Shown: one piece after another, positions 24,326 to 33,319 of the stretch
Position numbering within the stretch: position 1 is the stretch's first letter
How the letters are laid out: each line of letters opens with the position of its first letter
Assembly: GCA_040387475.1 (NCBI GenBank)
Contig: JAZKDT010000001.1
Coordinates: 372,001-436,000, forward strand
Reading direction: 5' to 3'
From: UBA4416 sp040387475
GTDB taxonomy: Bacteria; Bacteroidota; Bacteroidia; B-17B0; Aurantibacillaceae
Length of the DNA: 64,000 bases
Program-made: the position numbers and the translations under genes
The notes under the pieces: model-generated
Seen by the model: the letters and a program-made list of their open reading frames with translations, nothing else
The model's database searches: none
Told to the model about the DNA's origin: nothing

Positions 24326-25831
24326 TCAGGAAATTAATTTGATTTTTTGTCCCATCAATAATTGTGGATTTTTCTTCAAGCCGTTAATTTCAATAAGTTT
24401 ATTAACGCTGATGCCATATTTTTTAGAGATGCCGTATAAGGTTTCTCCTTTTTTTACAATATGTGATTTTTTCACAGAACCGGCACTGTTATCAGCGAGC
24501 TTAATGGTAGAGTCGGCTTTGCTTTTCGCGGCAATATTGGTTTGCGGCTCTTTAGGCACATCGGGTTTTGAAACGGGGGTTCCTACATCCTGACGTACAT
24601 ATACAATAAGTTTTTTTCCTGTTCGGATGCCTTTTTTACCGATATAATTCCATGATCTCAGGTCGGCTACGGTAACACCATATTTACGTGCAATGGTACT
24701 CAATTTTTCTCCGTTACGAACCGTATGGGTTTTTTGTACCTCTTTTACAGCAGTGTTGCTTTCAGACGCTACTAATTGTTGAGATTTGATAGCCGCGTAA
24801 ATTTCGGTTTCGTTAGATAAGAACGTGCCTATTTTAGCTTTTGGAAGGGTTAAACAGTTTCCACCTGCAGGAATCTCGCTTTTGCGATACTGAGGGTTGA
24901 AATAAGCTATTTCTTCCATTGAAATATCCAACGCCGCTGAGATCTGATTAAAGGTCATCGATTCTTTTACAACTGCTGTATCTACTTCAAAATAAGTTTT
25001 ACGTGGCGTAGAGGCGTAAATGTTATGTTCGGTAGGATAATTCATCACGTAATTTGCTGCAATAAAAGCGGGTACATACGCCTGTGTTTCCAAAGGCAGG
25101 TACGGGCGAATTTCCCAATACGTTTTTTTGCCGCCACTGCGACGAATCGCTTTACTGATAGTTCCCGGGCCGGCATTATAGGCGGCTAAAACCATTTGCC
25201 AGTCGTGGAACATCCCGTATAAACTGGATAAATATTCGGCAGCAGCTTCCGTAGCTTTGTAAACGTCTGAACGCTCATCAATGTAAGAATTCACATTCAG
25301 GCCATACATTTTACCGGTAGGATACATAAACTGCCATAAACCTGTAGCGCCGCATCTTGAGCGGGCATTAGGATTTAAAGCAGATTCAATAACTGCCAAA
25401 TGCTTTAATTCTAAAGGAATATTGTGTTTATCGAACACTTCCTCAAACATAGGATAATATAACTGCGATAAACCCATCATACGGCTTACCAGTTCGCGCT
25501 TACGAACGGCATATAGCTCAATAAAGCCCTTAACATGCGGGTTATAAACCAAATCAAACGGCGATGTGGCATCTAATTTTGCCAAGCGGCTCTCGTAAAC
25601 GAAATCTTCAAAACGCGGAACGCTGTCTTCAGCATATTTATACTTATTTACCTTTGGATAAACAGGTTTGGCCAACGCCTTTTCAAGTACCTTTTGATTA
25701 GCAAGACTGTCCAGCATTGCTGCTACGGGATTATCAGTAATAGTAAGTGCATTTTGAGCAAACAAACTACCTGTAGCCAAAACAGACACAAATAGTGCTT
25801 TTTGGAGTGTATGTTTTAATGTAGTGAACAT
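24326..25831 (-). CDS. Lytic murein transglycosylase with two LysM domains (MltD-like)
   Basis: 501 residues with an N-terminal signal sequence (SVLATGSLFA). The SLT domain contains the catalytic glutamate E149 in LAVIESALNPNARSRCGATG followed by LWQFMYPTGKMYGL and VLAAYNAGPGTISKAI, which is family 1-type. Two LysM peptidoglycan-binding modules follow near residues 365-411 and 456-501 (THTVRNGEKLSTIARKYGV and SHIVKKGETLYGISKKYGI). It cleaves glycan strands in the periplasm with anhydro-MurNAc formation. Monocistronic. Confidence 0.95.
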   Translation of the reverse strand: MFTTLKHTLQKALFVSVLATGSLFAQNALTITDNPVAAMLDSLANQKVLEKALAKPVYPKVNKYKYAEDSVPRFEDFVYESRLAKLDATSPFDLVYNPHVKGFIELYAVRKRELVSRMMGLSQLYYPMFEEVFDKHNIPLELKHLAVIESALNPNARSRCGATGLWQFMYPTGKMYGLNVNSYIDERSDVYKATEAAAEYLSSLYGMFHDWQMVLAAYNAGPGTISKAIRRSGGKKTYWEIRPYLPLETQAYVPAFIAANYVMNYPTEHNIYASTPRKTYFEVDTAVVKESMTFNQISAALDISMEEIAYFNPQYRKSEIPAGGNCLTLPKAKIGTFLSNETEIYAAIKSQQLVASESNTAVKEVQKTHTVRNGEKLSTIARKYGVTVADLRSWNYIGKKGIRTGKKLIVYVRQDVGTPVSKPDVPKEPQTNIAAKSKADSTIKLADNSAGSVKKSHIVKKGETLYGISKKYGISVNKLIEINGLKKNPQLLMGQKIKLIS

Positions 25832-25968
25832 CTTGTTTGTTTTTTAGTTTAGTACTGTAACGTAATAATTTACAAAACGTTACAAAATTCGTATTTTGGA
25901 TATATACAAGTATAAAAAATATATTCAATAAACAAAAGTTAAAGTCCTTTAATTTTTAACTTTGCGCT

Positions 25969-26388
25969 GTGAAAAAGGAAGAAGAACCCAAAGAGTATTT
26001 TGAACGTAGTGTGTTACTAGTGGCATTTGTAGCTATATCAGGCCTTTTGCTGGATTGGTTCAGCATTAAGATGTTATTGGACGTTAATCCATGGGGGTCT
26101 GCAACGGCCGTTCCCGGCCTCATATTAACCTTACAGGGTTTATGGCTTATTGTTAACCCTTATGCTGTTGTATACGACGATCGTTTTGAACTTAAGCAGT
26201 CGTTAATGTATAATAAAGAGTTTTATTACCTTGATGCTAAAGGCCTTAACGAAAAAGGCCAGTTAGTTTACAATGACGGTGACCTTGAAAAGCTTAATTT
26301 ACTGGGAATGAGAGCATCTCACAAAGAGTTATTTAAAAATAAATTGGCGGAAAAAATAAACGAGAGCCTTCAAAAAAGGGATTTTTAA
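25969..26388 (+). CDS. Small membrane protein, unknown
   Basis: 139 residues from a GTG. Two transmembrane helices (about 14-36 SVLLVAFVAISGLLLDWFSI and 45-66) are followed by a soluble tail of ~70 residues (YDDRFELKQSLMYNKEFYYLD). A -7-like TAACTTTG at 25957-25964 is only four bases upstream, so the transcript may be leaderless. First of four same-strand genes ending at 28118 that include two SCO-type proteins. Function unknown. Confidence 0.6.
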   Translation: MKKEEEPKEYFERSVLLVAFVAISGLLLDWFSIKMLLDVNPWGSATAVPGLILTLQGLWLIVNPYAVVYDDRFELKQSLMYNKEFYYLDAKGLNEKGQLVYNDGDLEKLNLLGMRASHKELFKNKLAEKINESLQKRDF

Positions 26389-26400
26389 ATGTAACCAGGC

Positions 26401-27063
26401 ATGAAAAATAAAAAACTCATTTTTTTTGTAATCCTTTTATTTCCCGCACTTTTCAAGATTATTCTGGAATTTACTACTATTAATTCTAAAAAGCTACCGT
26501 ATTACGGCCCTAAAGCACTGGCCGGAAAAGATACAGTGTTTTATAAGGTCAATTCAAAATTCAATACTTTCTCTTCCTCCGGCCAGTTAGAGTTGGAGAC
26601 AATAAATTTAGATACCATTAATTATCCTTTATTTGCGGTTTGCTTTATCAAGCATGCGTATAAAAAAGATGATTACCGCATGGCCGGTTTAAGTGAATAT
26701 GCGCAGTATAAAAAAGATAAGATCAAATTAATTCCGTTTGTTATTGTCACTCCCTGCGAAGGCGCGTCCGATTCAAGCTGTTTAAAAGAAATGGATAAAC
26801 TGTCAGTAGGGAACCCTGATATTCATAGTCTCTATTGGAAACCTTCATCTTTTGATAGTTTGAATGTGACCTATTTTAAAGAAAAACCCATTTATGTAGA
26901 TTACAGTTTTTTTGTGCTCGTTGATAAAAAACGACATATTCGGGGCTATTACGATGGCAGGTATATTGCGGAGATTAAACGTTTAACAGAAGAATATCAG
27001 CATTTGAGATTGAGGGGAGAGAAAGAAGATATGGTAAACGCGAATAAAATTGAAAGTAAGTAA
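26401..27063 (+). CDS. Degenerate SCO1-like protein
   Basis: 220 residues with an N-terminal membrane anchor (LIFFVILLFPALFKIILEF). The C-terminal part FFVLVDKKRHIRGYYDGRYIAEIKRL aligns by eye with LFILVDAQKRIRGMYDGTDS of the next gene, a SCO protein. The copper-binding CxxxC is missing (the segment has YPLFAVCFIKHAYK) and so is the conserved His. It may be a non-copper-binding paralogue that acts with the neighbour. Assignment rests on position and the C-terminal similarity. Confidence 0.55.
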   Translation: MKNKKLIFFVILLFPALFKIILEFTTINSKKLPYYGPKALAGKDTVFYKVNSKFNTFSSSGQLELETINLDTINYPLFAVCFIKHAYKKDDYRMAGLSEYAQYKKDKIKLIPFVIVTPCEGASDSSCLKEMDKLSVGNPDIHSLYWKPSSFDSLNVTYFKEKPIYVDYSFFVLVDKKRHIRGYYDGRYIAEIKRLTEEYQHLRLRGEKEDMVNANKIESK

Positions 27064-27084
27064 ATTGACGTTAATCTAATAGAC

Positions 27085-27711
27085 ATGAAACCATATTTAA
27101 CCCTATTTATACTGGCAGCTGTTGGCTTTAGCTGTGAACCGACAAAAGAAACTAAAAAACTAATGCTACCTGTAATTGGTGAAAAGAAATTAGGTGGAGT
27201 AGGAGCAACAGATACTATTTATCACACCATTCAGCCTTTTGCTTTTGTAAACCAGTACAAAGATACAATTACTGAAAAAACCATCAACAATAAAATTTAT
27301 GTAGCCGATTTTTTCTTTGCCACCTGCCAAAGCATTTGCCCTAAAATGAGTTCCCAGTTAGTGCATGTACAAAATGCCTTCAAAGAAGATAACAACGTAT
27401 TGATTCTTTCTCACACCGTTAATCCATCCAATGACACGGTTGAAGTATTGAATGGATATGCACAAAGTTATGGAGCTTTAAAAAACAAGTGGCACTTTTT
27501 AACCGGAAATAAAAAAGCGATTTACGATCAGGCACGATACAGTTACCTGGTAAATGCACTGGAAGAAGATGGAAGTGCTGAAGGATTTTTGCATAGTGAG
27601 TTATTTATATTAGTAGATGCGCAAAAACGTATTCGCGGAATGTATGATGGAACCGATAGCGTGGCCGTTGTAAAGTTGATTTCAGACATTAAACTTTTAA
27701 AACAGGAATAA
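27085..27711 (+). CDS. SCO1/SenC-family copper chaperone lipoprotein
   Basis: 208 residues. A lipoprotein signal (LTLFILAAVGFSC, Cys17) precedes a thioredoxin fold. The copper ligands are C81 and C85 in FFATCQSICPKM and H170 in GFLHSELFILVD. SCO proteins deliver copper to cytochrome c oxidase subunit II or act as periplasmic thiol reductases; no cox gene lies in the window. Its stop overlaps the start of the TM2 gene by one base (TAATG). Confidence 0.93.
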   Translation: MKPYLTLFILAAVGFSCEPTKETKKLMLPVIGEKKLGGVGATDTIYHTIQPFAFVNQYKDTITEKTINNKIYVADFFFATCQSICPKMSSQLVHVQNAFKEDNNVLILSHTVNPSNDTVEVLNGYAQSYGALKNKWHFLTGNKKAIYDQARYSYLVNALEEDGSAEGFLHSELFILVDAQKRIRGMYDGTDSVAVVKLISDIKLLKQE

Positions 27712-28118
27712 TGCGATACCTGATGTTTTTCCTTTCTTTTTTGATAACATCAACGGTCGTTGCTAAAAGGGAAACGGCAACTCTTTATTATCTCGACAGT
27801 ACATCTACTGTCATTTATTCTGAAAAGGTAAGCGTAAGCGATATAAAACCAAATCCTATTTTTCAATTATTTCGCAAAAAACAAAAACTCAATAAACGCA
27901 TTACCTCGGCCGTGTTGGCATTTCCTTTTCCATTTGGGATGGTTGGGTTGCACCGCATTTATTTGGGAACCAAAGCACACGTACCCATGGTTTATATTGG
28001 CAGTTTTGGAGGCGTTTGTGGTATATTGCCTCTAATAGATTTCTTTATGATTACTTTCGGAAAAGAGTTTGATACATATCGCAATAATGGCAAAGTTTTT
28101 ATGTGGGTGAAAGATTAA
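27711..28118 (+). CDS. TM2-domain membrane protein
   Basis: 135 residues. A signal or anchor helix (MRYLMFFLSFLITSTVVAK), then a soluble segment, then a TM2 domain with the diagnostic FGMVGLHRIYLGTK and GILPLIDFFMITFGKEFD around two helices. TM2 domains occur in diverse bacterial membrane proteins of unknown role. It is the last gene of the run, translationally coupled to the SCO gene. Confidence 0.8.
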   Translation: MRYLMFFLSFLITSTVVAKRETATLYYLDSTSTVIYSEKVSVSDIKPNPIFQLFRKKQKLNKRITSAVLAFPFPFGMVGLHRIYLGTKAHVPMVYIGSFGGVCGILPLIDFFMITFGKEFDTYRNNGKVFMWVKD

Positions 28119-28214
28119 TCTCCTTTTTTTGATTCGCAACATATTTTAACATTTACTTTTTATTTTGGAACCAGCTTTGTTTACCACCTATTGAAACATT
28201 AAAAAAACAATTAT

Positions 28215-29045
28215 ATGAAAAAATCTATTTTAACCTTAGCATCAGCATTATTAATAACTGCTTCTGCTTATTCTCAAAATTTCGAAAAACTATTTTACAA
28301 AGATCTTGTAAAAGAAACATCTGATGTTACGGTTTCGGTTGATAATGCCGTATCAACAGCAGGAGAACTTAAATTTAAGTTGAAGATCACTAACAAAACA
28401 AATGATTACTTAGTCTATAAACCTTTTGAAAGCAAGTTTGTCATTGATGGCAAAGAGACTAAGGCCAGTGAAAAGATGATGATCATCAAACCAAACGAAT
28501 CTGATTTCGTAACCATCAATTTGAAGGGTTCGGGCTACAATAAAATTAAAAACTATTCTTTTTCAATAGAAGGAATATACAGGGTAGCCACTGATGGAAA
28601 AGCGATTACCGCCCCAAATTTCAAATTACCCGCCTCTCAAAACGAATTTAAAGCAGGAGATTTTACTTGTAATATGGCTGATCTTGTTAAGACCAGTGCA
28701 AAAACAGCGGCAAAATTTAAATGCACTTACAGCGGCGATAAAATCGGTGTTATTCACTATACGAGGCCCGCTTTGAAATTGCCCGACGGAACGGAACATG
28801 CTAATGAAAAAAAACCAGGATTGCTGGACTCAAAGTCAAAAGAAATGCTGGTGATGAAAGGCGATGAAGTTAACCTGAATGTAGAATGGGAGAAAATGCA
28901 AGGCGGAAAAGCAACAGATATGCAGAAGATTGCATTGGAGATTATCTGGAATGCAACTTTTACCGAATCGCCAGCGGTAAAAATAGCAACAGAAGTCATT
29001 AATCTGGAGTTTGACGAAGCAACAACGATGGCTAAAAATAAATAA
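28215..29045 (+). CDS. Secreted protein, unknown
   Basis: 276 residues with a signal peptide (MKKSILTLASALLITASAYS). The mature region is a beta-rich, Lys-rich sequence with two likely repeats of an Ig-like or immunoglobulin-like arrangement (VSVDNAVSTAGELKFKLKIT ... FVIDGKETKASEKMMIIKPN). No T9SS sorting domain, so probably periplasmic. I do not recognise the family. A strong terminator follows. Confidence 0.6.
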   Translation: MKKSILTLASALLITASAYSQNFEKLFYKDLVKETSDVTVSVDNAVSTAGELKFKLKITNKTNDYLVYKPFESKFVIDGKETKASEKMMIIKPNESDFVTINLKGSGYNKIKNYSFSIEGIYRVATDGKAITAPNFKLPASQNEFKAGDFTCNMADLVKTSAKTAAKFKCTYSGDKIGVIHYTRPALKLPDGTEHANEKKPGLLDSKSKEMLVMKGDEVNLNVEWEKMQGGKATDMQKIALEIIWNATFTESPAVKIATEVINLEFDEATTMAKNK

Positions 29046-29064
29046 TTAAAGTATGCTCACAATA

Positions 29065-29097
29065 AAAAATCCATTCACAATCGTGAATGGATTTTTT
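29065..29097. terminator. Bidirectional intrinsic terminator
   Basis: A 14-bp stem AAAAATCCATTCAC / GTGAATGGATTTTT with an AATC loop and flanking A/T runs, between the convergent genes ending at 29045 and 29098. Confidence 0.93.
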
Positions 29098-30162
29098 TTA
29101 TTCCTCTTCAAATTTGTAAGAGTATTTTCTCCACTTATCAATAACCTGTTGCATATCATCCGGCAACTCACTGTTAAAAAACACAGGTTCCTTAGTAATA
29201 GGATGTGTGATCCCTAATGTTTTTGCATGTAAGGCATGACGGGGCAGTATTTCAAAACAATTTTCGATAAACTGTTTATATTTATTACTGGATAAGCCTT
29301 TTAAAATCCGATCTCCTCCATATTCGTTGTCGTTAAACAAAGGGTGGCCTAAATGCCTCATATGGATACGAATCTGATGCGTACGACCTGTTTCCAGTTT
29401 GCATTCTACAACTGTTACATAACCAAATCGTTCTAATACTTTATAATGTGTAATAGCGTGTTTTCCATGTTCGCTATCCGGAAAGCAAGCCATCACCTTT
29501 CTATTCTTCAAATCACGCGCTACATTGCAGGTAATTGTCCCGGCATCTTCTTTTACATCTCCCCATACAATAGCTATGTATTTTCTGTCTAAATTTCTGT
29601 CGAAAAAATCTTTTGCCAAACGCGTCATGGCTAGTTCTGTTTTGGCAACAATAATAATCCCTGATGTGTTTTTATCGATACGATGTACTAAACCCGGTCG
29701 ATCTATGGATAAATTTTCGGTCAGTTGTGTTTTAGAGGTTGGTAAATTTTTAAAACGATACGCTAAAGCATTTACCAGTGTTCCCGAATAATGTCCAAAA
29801 GCCGGATGCACTACCATGCCTGGTTCTTTATTAACAACACAAATATAATCATCTTCATAAACCACATTAATGGGAATATCCTCGGCAAGCACTTCCACGT
29901 CGCGCGGAGGAGTTGTCATTAATACAGAAATTTCATCCAGTGGTTTTATTTTGTAGCTCGATTTAATGGGCTTGCCATTAACTAAGATACACTCTGCGTC
30001 GCAAGCTTGTTGCAACTTTGTACGTGTAGCATTTTGAATACGGATCATTAAAAATTTATCGATCCGCATCATCACTTGCCCTTTTTCAACTTTGATGTTA
30101 TGGTGTTCGTAAAGTTCTTTTTCTTCTTCGCCCGATCCAACTTCTTCTAAATCATCTGTCAT
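29098..30162 (-). CDS. rluD: 23S rRNA pseudouridine synthase, RluD family
   Basis: 354 residues. An S4 RNA-binding domain at about 30-80 (RIDKFLMIRIQNATRTKLQQ) is followed by the RsuA/RluD catalytic domain. The active-site motif is HRIDKNTSG (160-168) with catalytic D163, then LETGRTHQIRIHMRHLGHP. It isomerises uridines in 23S rRNA, probably in helix 69 if it is a true RluD; the RluA subclass cannot be excluded. It lies one base from the T9SS gene in a minus-strand run that also holds the PASTA gene. Confidence 0.93.
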   Translation of the reverse strand: MTDDLEEVGSGEEEKELYEHHNIKVEKGQVMMRIDKFLMIRIQNATRTKLQQACDAECILVNGKPIKSSYKIKPLDEISVLMTTPPRDVEVLAEDIPINVVYEDDYICVVNKEPGMVVHPAFGHYSGTLVNALAYRFKNLPTSKTQLTENLSIDRPGLVHRIDKNTSGIIIVAKTELAMTRLAKDFFDRNLDRKYIAIVWGDVKEDAGTITCNVARDLKNRKVMACFPDSEHGKHAITHYKVLERFGYVTVVECKLETGRTHQIRIHMRHLGHPLFNDNEYGGDRILKGLSSNKYKQFIENCFEILPRHALHAKTLGITHPITKEPVFFNSELPDDMQQVIDKWRKYSYKFEEE

Positions 30163-30163
30163 G

Positions 30164-32125
30164 TTATCTCGAAATAATTAATTTTTTGGGACTAACGTTC
30201 AGTCCATTACCTTTTATATGAATAAAGTATAAACCATTTGAAAGCCCACTGATATCAGTTGCTTCATTGCTTGTAAATTTACCCGTGAAAATCGTTTGTC
30301 CTAAAGCGTTTGTGATCTCAAGATCAGCTGTTGTGAGTTGATTTCCGGATAGACTAATGGTAATTGAGTTTTGAGCCGGATTAGGATATAGCTTCATATG
30401 ATCTGTTTTTTCATAATCATGCAAACCAACAATAGGTGGAGGATCTACGCAACCCATTACCGGATTAATCATGATCGATCCGTTAATATTTGATTGAACC
30501 CAGTTGCCACTCAGGTTATAATATAAGCTGGATTTATGATTGGTATTGCGATCGAAACCAATATTTAACGGTTGCCCGGTAATTTGCTGAAGACCGATAA
30601 AATAGGAGCCTGCAGATAAAGGTAAACAGGACGTTAATTCATAGGTTGGGATTTTGTTTGCACCTGATAGTGGTATCAAACTATCTTTTAGATAAATCGG
30701 ATACATGATGCTGTCTTTATAGATCACACTTCCCGGGCTATTTCCAGCGGCACTCCAAACAAAGAGTCGAAAGCCCGAATTTTGAACGATATTGCCTTCA
30801 GTAAAAGGATCAAAATAAATACGAACTGATTTTAAAGTATCCGCTACGTTTAGTTTATAACGAACCGCGGTTTTAGCGCCAAAGGTATTTCCTCCTAAAT
30901 AATAAGCCTGTTCGGCTGTACCGTCGTCGTAGGCATAATAGTTTGAGAATTTTTGGATATAGGAAATAGTATCATTCTCTTTACGCACGTTATTAGACCC
31001 TGCAGTTAATATATGATGTATATAGTAATGAGTTGAATCAGTGAAAGTATTAATATTTGAAAACGGCATTCTATAGCTCACACTAAATCCCGGAGTTGCT
31101 GCCGGGCCAGAATAATAGCCGCCTGGGTTAAAGGGTAAAAACCCAGGATTATCCAAAACGAATGTAGTATCACTTGTCAAAACGTTATTTTTATCTCGTA
31201 CCGAGTAACTGTAAGTTGCCGAAATTGGTATCGAATTGTTGTTTCTGAAAAAATTATGAAACCCGGTTCCCATTTCTGAAGTGTTATATTGACGAAACGG
31301 AATTACTGAATAATTTTTTAAAAAAGAGCTGGGCTTGTAAGCAAAGGCAGCATCATTTAGCAAGGTATCATCATAAAAATAAAGTTGTTTTATCTGCACA
31401 TAATCAATATGCCAATGATCTAAACTTCCGCTAGTCCTGCCTTTGTTTCTGAATCTGAATTGAAAGCCGTCATGAAAGTAAGCGGTATCCGTGATGAAAA
31501 TTTTCACTTTATAAAAACCAGTATCGCTGGCGCTTGGGTCGTAGCCGGGTTTTCCCCATACTTTGGTCCAGGTGCCCCGCAATGTGTCGGCCAAAGGCTT
31601 CAAAAAATCAAGGCATAAAGAATCGGTTGCTTCGGGAGCTTCACCAAAGCCCTCTGCCTGGTAGTAAAATGTTAAAGCGATGCTGTCTCCGGGAGTGTAA
31701 AAATGTGTGCCGCCTACATCCGCAATAGTATCTAAATGAATAGGCCTGGAAGTTAAGGTATCTGACGAGCCCGCATAACTTGCAGGTGCTGCAAGATAAT
31801 AAGGATAACCTCTTTTATTAAGGCCATCAAAGGTTGCAACACCCATGGTAATTGGCGCTATGCCAAACCCGGTGTTTACATATACGTTAGAATCTGCCCA
31901 GTTAGTATAGGAAGGATAAGCATATTTATAGGCATAAGAAAAGTCGTCAAAAAATGGCAATTGAATAGAGGCGGTCACATTTACTTTTTTATGTGTTTGA
32001 TCTTGTGGAGCCTGCGTTTGTAAGTTCATATTTCCACTTAACGGACGTAAGTATTCCTGTGCATTTACTTTGCTACCAATTAAGTTGAGCAAAATAATCA
32101 CTGTTATGTATTTTAATAATTTCAT
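30164..32125 (-). CDS. Large T9SS-sorted secreted protein
   Basis: 653 residues with a signal peptide (LKYITVIILLNLIGSKVNA). The body has QLPFFDDFSYAYKYAYPSYT and similar segments common in Bacteroidota surface proteins with MAM- or galactose-binding-like modules. The C-terminal domain is a T9SS type A sorting signal (MKLYPNPAQNSITISLSG, LEITNALGQTIF, LSNGLYFIHIKG). No catalytic motif seen. It sits between the PASTA gene and rluD, with only a 1-base gap to rluD, an unusual partner for an exported protein. Confidence 0.85.
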   Translation of the reverse strand: MKLLKYITVIILLNLIGSKVNAQEYLRPLSGNMNLQTQAPQDQTHKKVNVTASIQLPFFDDFSYAYKYAYPSYTNWADSNVYVNTGFGIAPITMGVATFDGLNKRGYPYYLAAPASYAGSSDTLTSRPIHLDTIADVGGTHFYTPGDSIALTFYYQAEGFGEAPEATDSLCLDFLKPLADTLRGTWTKVWGKPGYDPSASDTGFYKVKIFITDTAYFHDGFQFRFRNKGRTSGSLDHWHIDYVQIKQLYFYDDTLLNDAAFAYKPSSFLKNYSVIPFRQYNTSEMGTGFHNFFRNNNSIPISATYSYSVRDKNNVLTSDTTFVLDNPGFLPFNPGGYYSGPAATPGFSVSYRMPFSNINTFTDSTHYYIHHILTAGSNNVRKENDTISYIQKFSNYYAYDDGTAEQAYYLGGNTFGAKTAVRYKLNVADTLKSVRIYFDPFTEGNIVQNSGFRLFVWSAAGNSPGSVIYKDSIMYPIYLKDSLIPLSGANKIPTYELTSCLPLSAGSYFIGLQQITGQPLNIGFDRNTNHKSSLYYNLSGNWVQSNINGSIMINPVMGCVDPPPIVGLHDYEKTDHMKLYPNPAQNSITISLSGNQLTTADLEITNALGQTIFTGKFTSNEATDISGLSNGLYFIHIKGNGLNVSPKKLIISR

Positions 32126-32137
32126 TCTTTACACTAT

Positions 32138-32734
32138 TTATTCCGGGTCTTCTGCAACTGAATCTGTAGGAATTGCAACGTAATCATTTTCTTTTCTTCC
32201 TACTGTCAGATCTATTTTACTTCCTTTTTTTACTGCATCACCCGGTGTTATCTCTTTTCCTTTATAATATTGTTTTAATACACATCCGTTACAATCACCC
32301 GTCACCTCTGTTATTTTTCCAATTTTTAGACCGTAGCTTTCGATCATAAAAACGGCCTGCCTGGTACTTCGGTCAACTAGTTTAGGCATGGCCATTTGGG
32401 GGGCCTGGGTACTAGTAACGTATAAATAGATCGTTCTATTGTGTTTTACCATGGATTTAGCTTCCGGATCCTGTTTAACTACAACACCTGGTTTCTCTTT
32501 AGGATCATAAATACTATCGATAATAACATACCCCACATGTTTATCTGCTACAAAAACGTCTAATTCGGCAATGGTTTTTCCCTTAAAATCAGGAACTTCA
32601 GCAGTTTCGCCATGATGCGTATAAACTCCCAAAAGCTTAAAAAGTATCCACAAAATAAGAGCCAGGCTAAGAATAGCTAAAGCGAGGTGTTTGAAAAAAG
32701 TTTTAGACTTAAGGTAGCCAATGAGATCCTTCAT
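32138..32734 (-). CDS. PASTA-domain membrane protein
   Basis: 198 residues. One transmembrane helix (about 16-38, LALAILSLALILWILFKLLG) precedes two PASTA-like modules (about 45-108 and 115-180: AEVPDFKGKTIAELD ... VVVKQDPEAKSMVKHNRTIYL, then AMPKLVDRSTRQAVFMIESYG ... GSKIDLTV). PASTA domains bind peptidoglycan fragments or mediate protein contacts. A tail of acidic residues follows. No kinase or PBP domain is attached. Likely a cell-envelope factor. Confidence 0.88.
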   Translation of the reverse strand: MKDLIGYLKSKTFFKHLALAILSLALILWILFKLLGVYTHHGETAEVPDFKGKTIAELDVFVADKHVGYVIIDSIYDPKEKPGVVVKQDPEAKSMVKHNRTIYLYVTSTQAPQMAMPKLVDRSTRQAVFMIESYGLKIGKITEVTGDCNGCVLKQYYKGKEITPGDAVKKGSKIDLTVGRKENDYVAIPTDSVAEDPE

Positions 32735-32927
32735 AATAAACAGACTGCTAATATACTTAAAATAGAGAAAATAGCGATTAAATATGCCCGTGATTAGAAC
32801 TAAATTATGCTAAAACAGTGTGGTGTGTTTTACGTTGGTGAAAAGCAGGAATTAAGTTTCGACCAAAAATTTAACATTAAAACGAAAGAAAACAGTAGAT
32901 TTTTTTCAAAAAAACTGCTCCAAATTT

Positions 32928-32955
32928 TTGATTTACAATAAAAAGCATATCTTTG
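32928..32955 (+). promoter_or_regulatory. Promoter of the HU gene
   Basis: TTG at 32928-32930 and TATCTTTG at 32948-32955, separated by 17 bases, match the Bacteroidota -33/-7 elements. The HU ATG lies at 33002, leaving a leader of about 40 bases. Confidence 0.7.
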
Positions 32956-33001
32956 CAGCCCGATTTTCAATTTTAAATCGCTGATTATAAATATTTTGTA
33001 A

Positions 33002-33319
33002 ATGACTAAAGCAGACATAGTAAACGAAATTTCAGAAAAAACAGGCATCGAAAAGATAGTTGTTCAAACAACCGTGGAAGCATTCATGAAATCTATCCGC
33101 ACCTCAATGACTGAAGGAAAAAACGTGTATTTACGTGGATTCGGTACTTTCGTAGTGAAAAAACGTGCCGAAAAAGTGGGGCGTAACATCTCAAAGAACA
33201 CCACCGTGATTATTCCGGCGCACTTTATTCCGGCATTTAAACCAGCTAAAACATTTAGCGAGCGTGTAAAACGTAATGTGAAGGTAGCTGAGCCATTAGA
33301 TAATAAACAAGTAGAATAA
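33002..33319 (+). CDS. HU/IHF-family DNA-binding protein
   Basis: 105 residues. The HU fold is clear: MTKADIVNEISEKTGIEKIV, then EAFMKSIRTSMTEGKNVYLRG, FGTFVVKKRAEKVGRNISKN, and PAHFIPAFKPAKTFSERVK. It bends and compacts DNA as a dimer. The downstream TPR gene starts inside its stop codon (TAATG). The genes HU, TPR, small basic protein and RNase G are arranged in series on the plus strand. A good promoter lies upstream. Confidence 0.96.
   Translation: MTKADIVNEISEKTGIEKIVVQTTVEAFMKSIRTSMTEGKNVYLRGFGTFVVKKRAEKVGRNISKNTTVIIPAHFIPAFKPAKTFSERVKRNVKVAEPLDNKQVE

Noticed and set aside
25957..25964. TAACTTTG as a standard promoter of the membrane protein gene at 25969
   Set aside because: It is only four bases before the GTG, so transcription would begin at or after the start codon; noted as possible leaderless start only.
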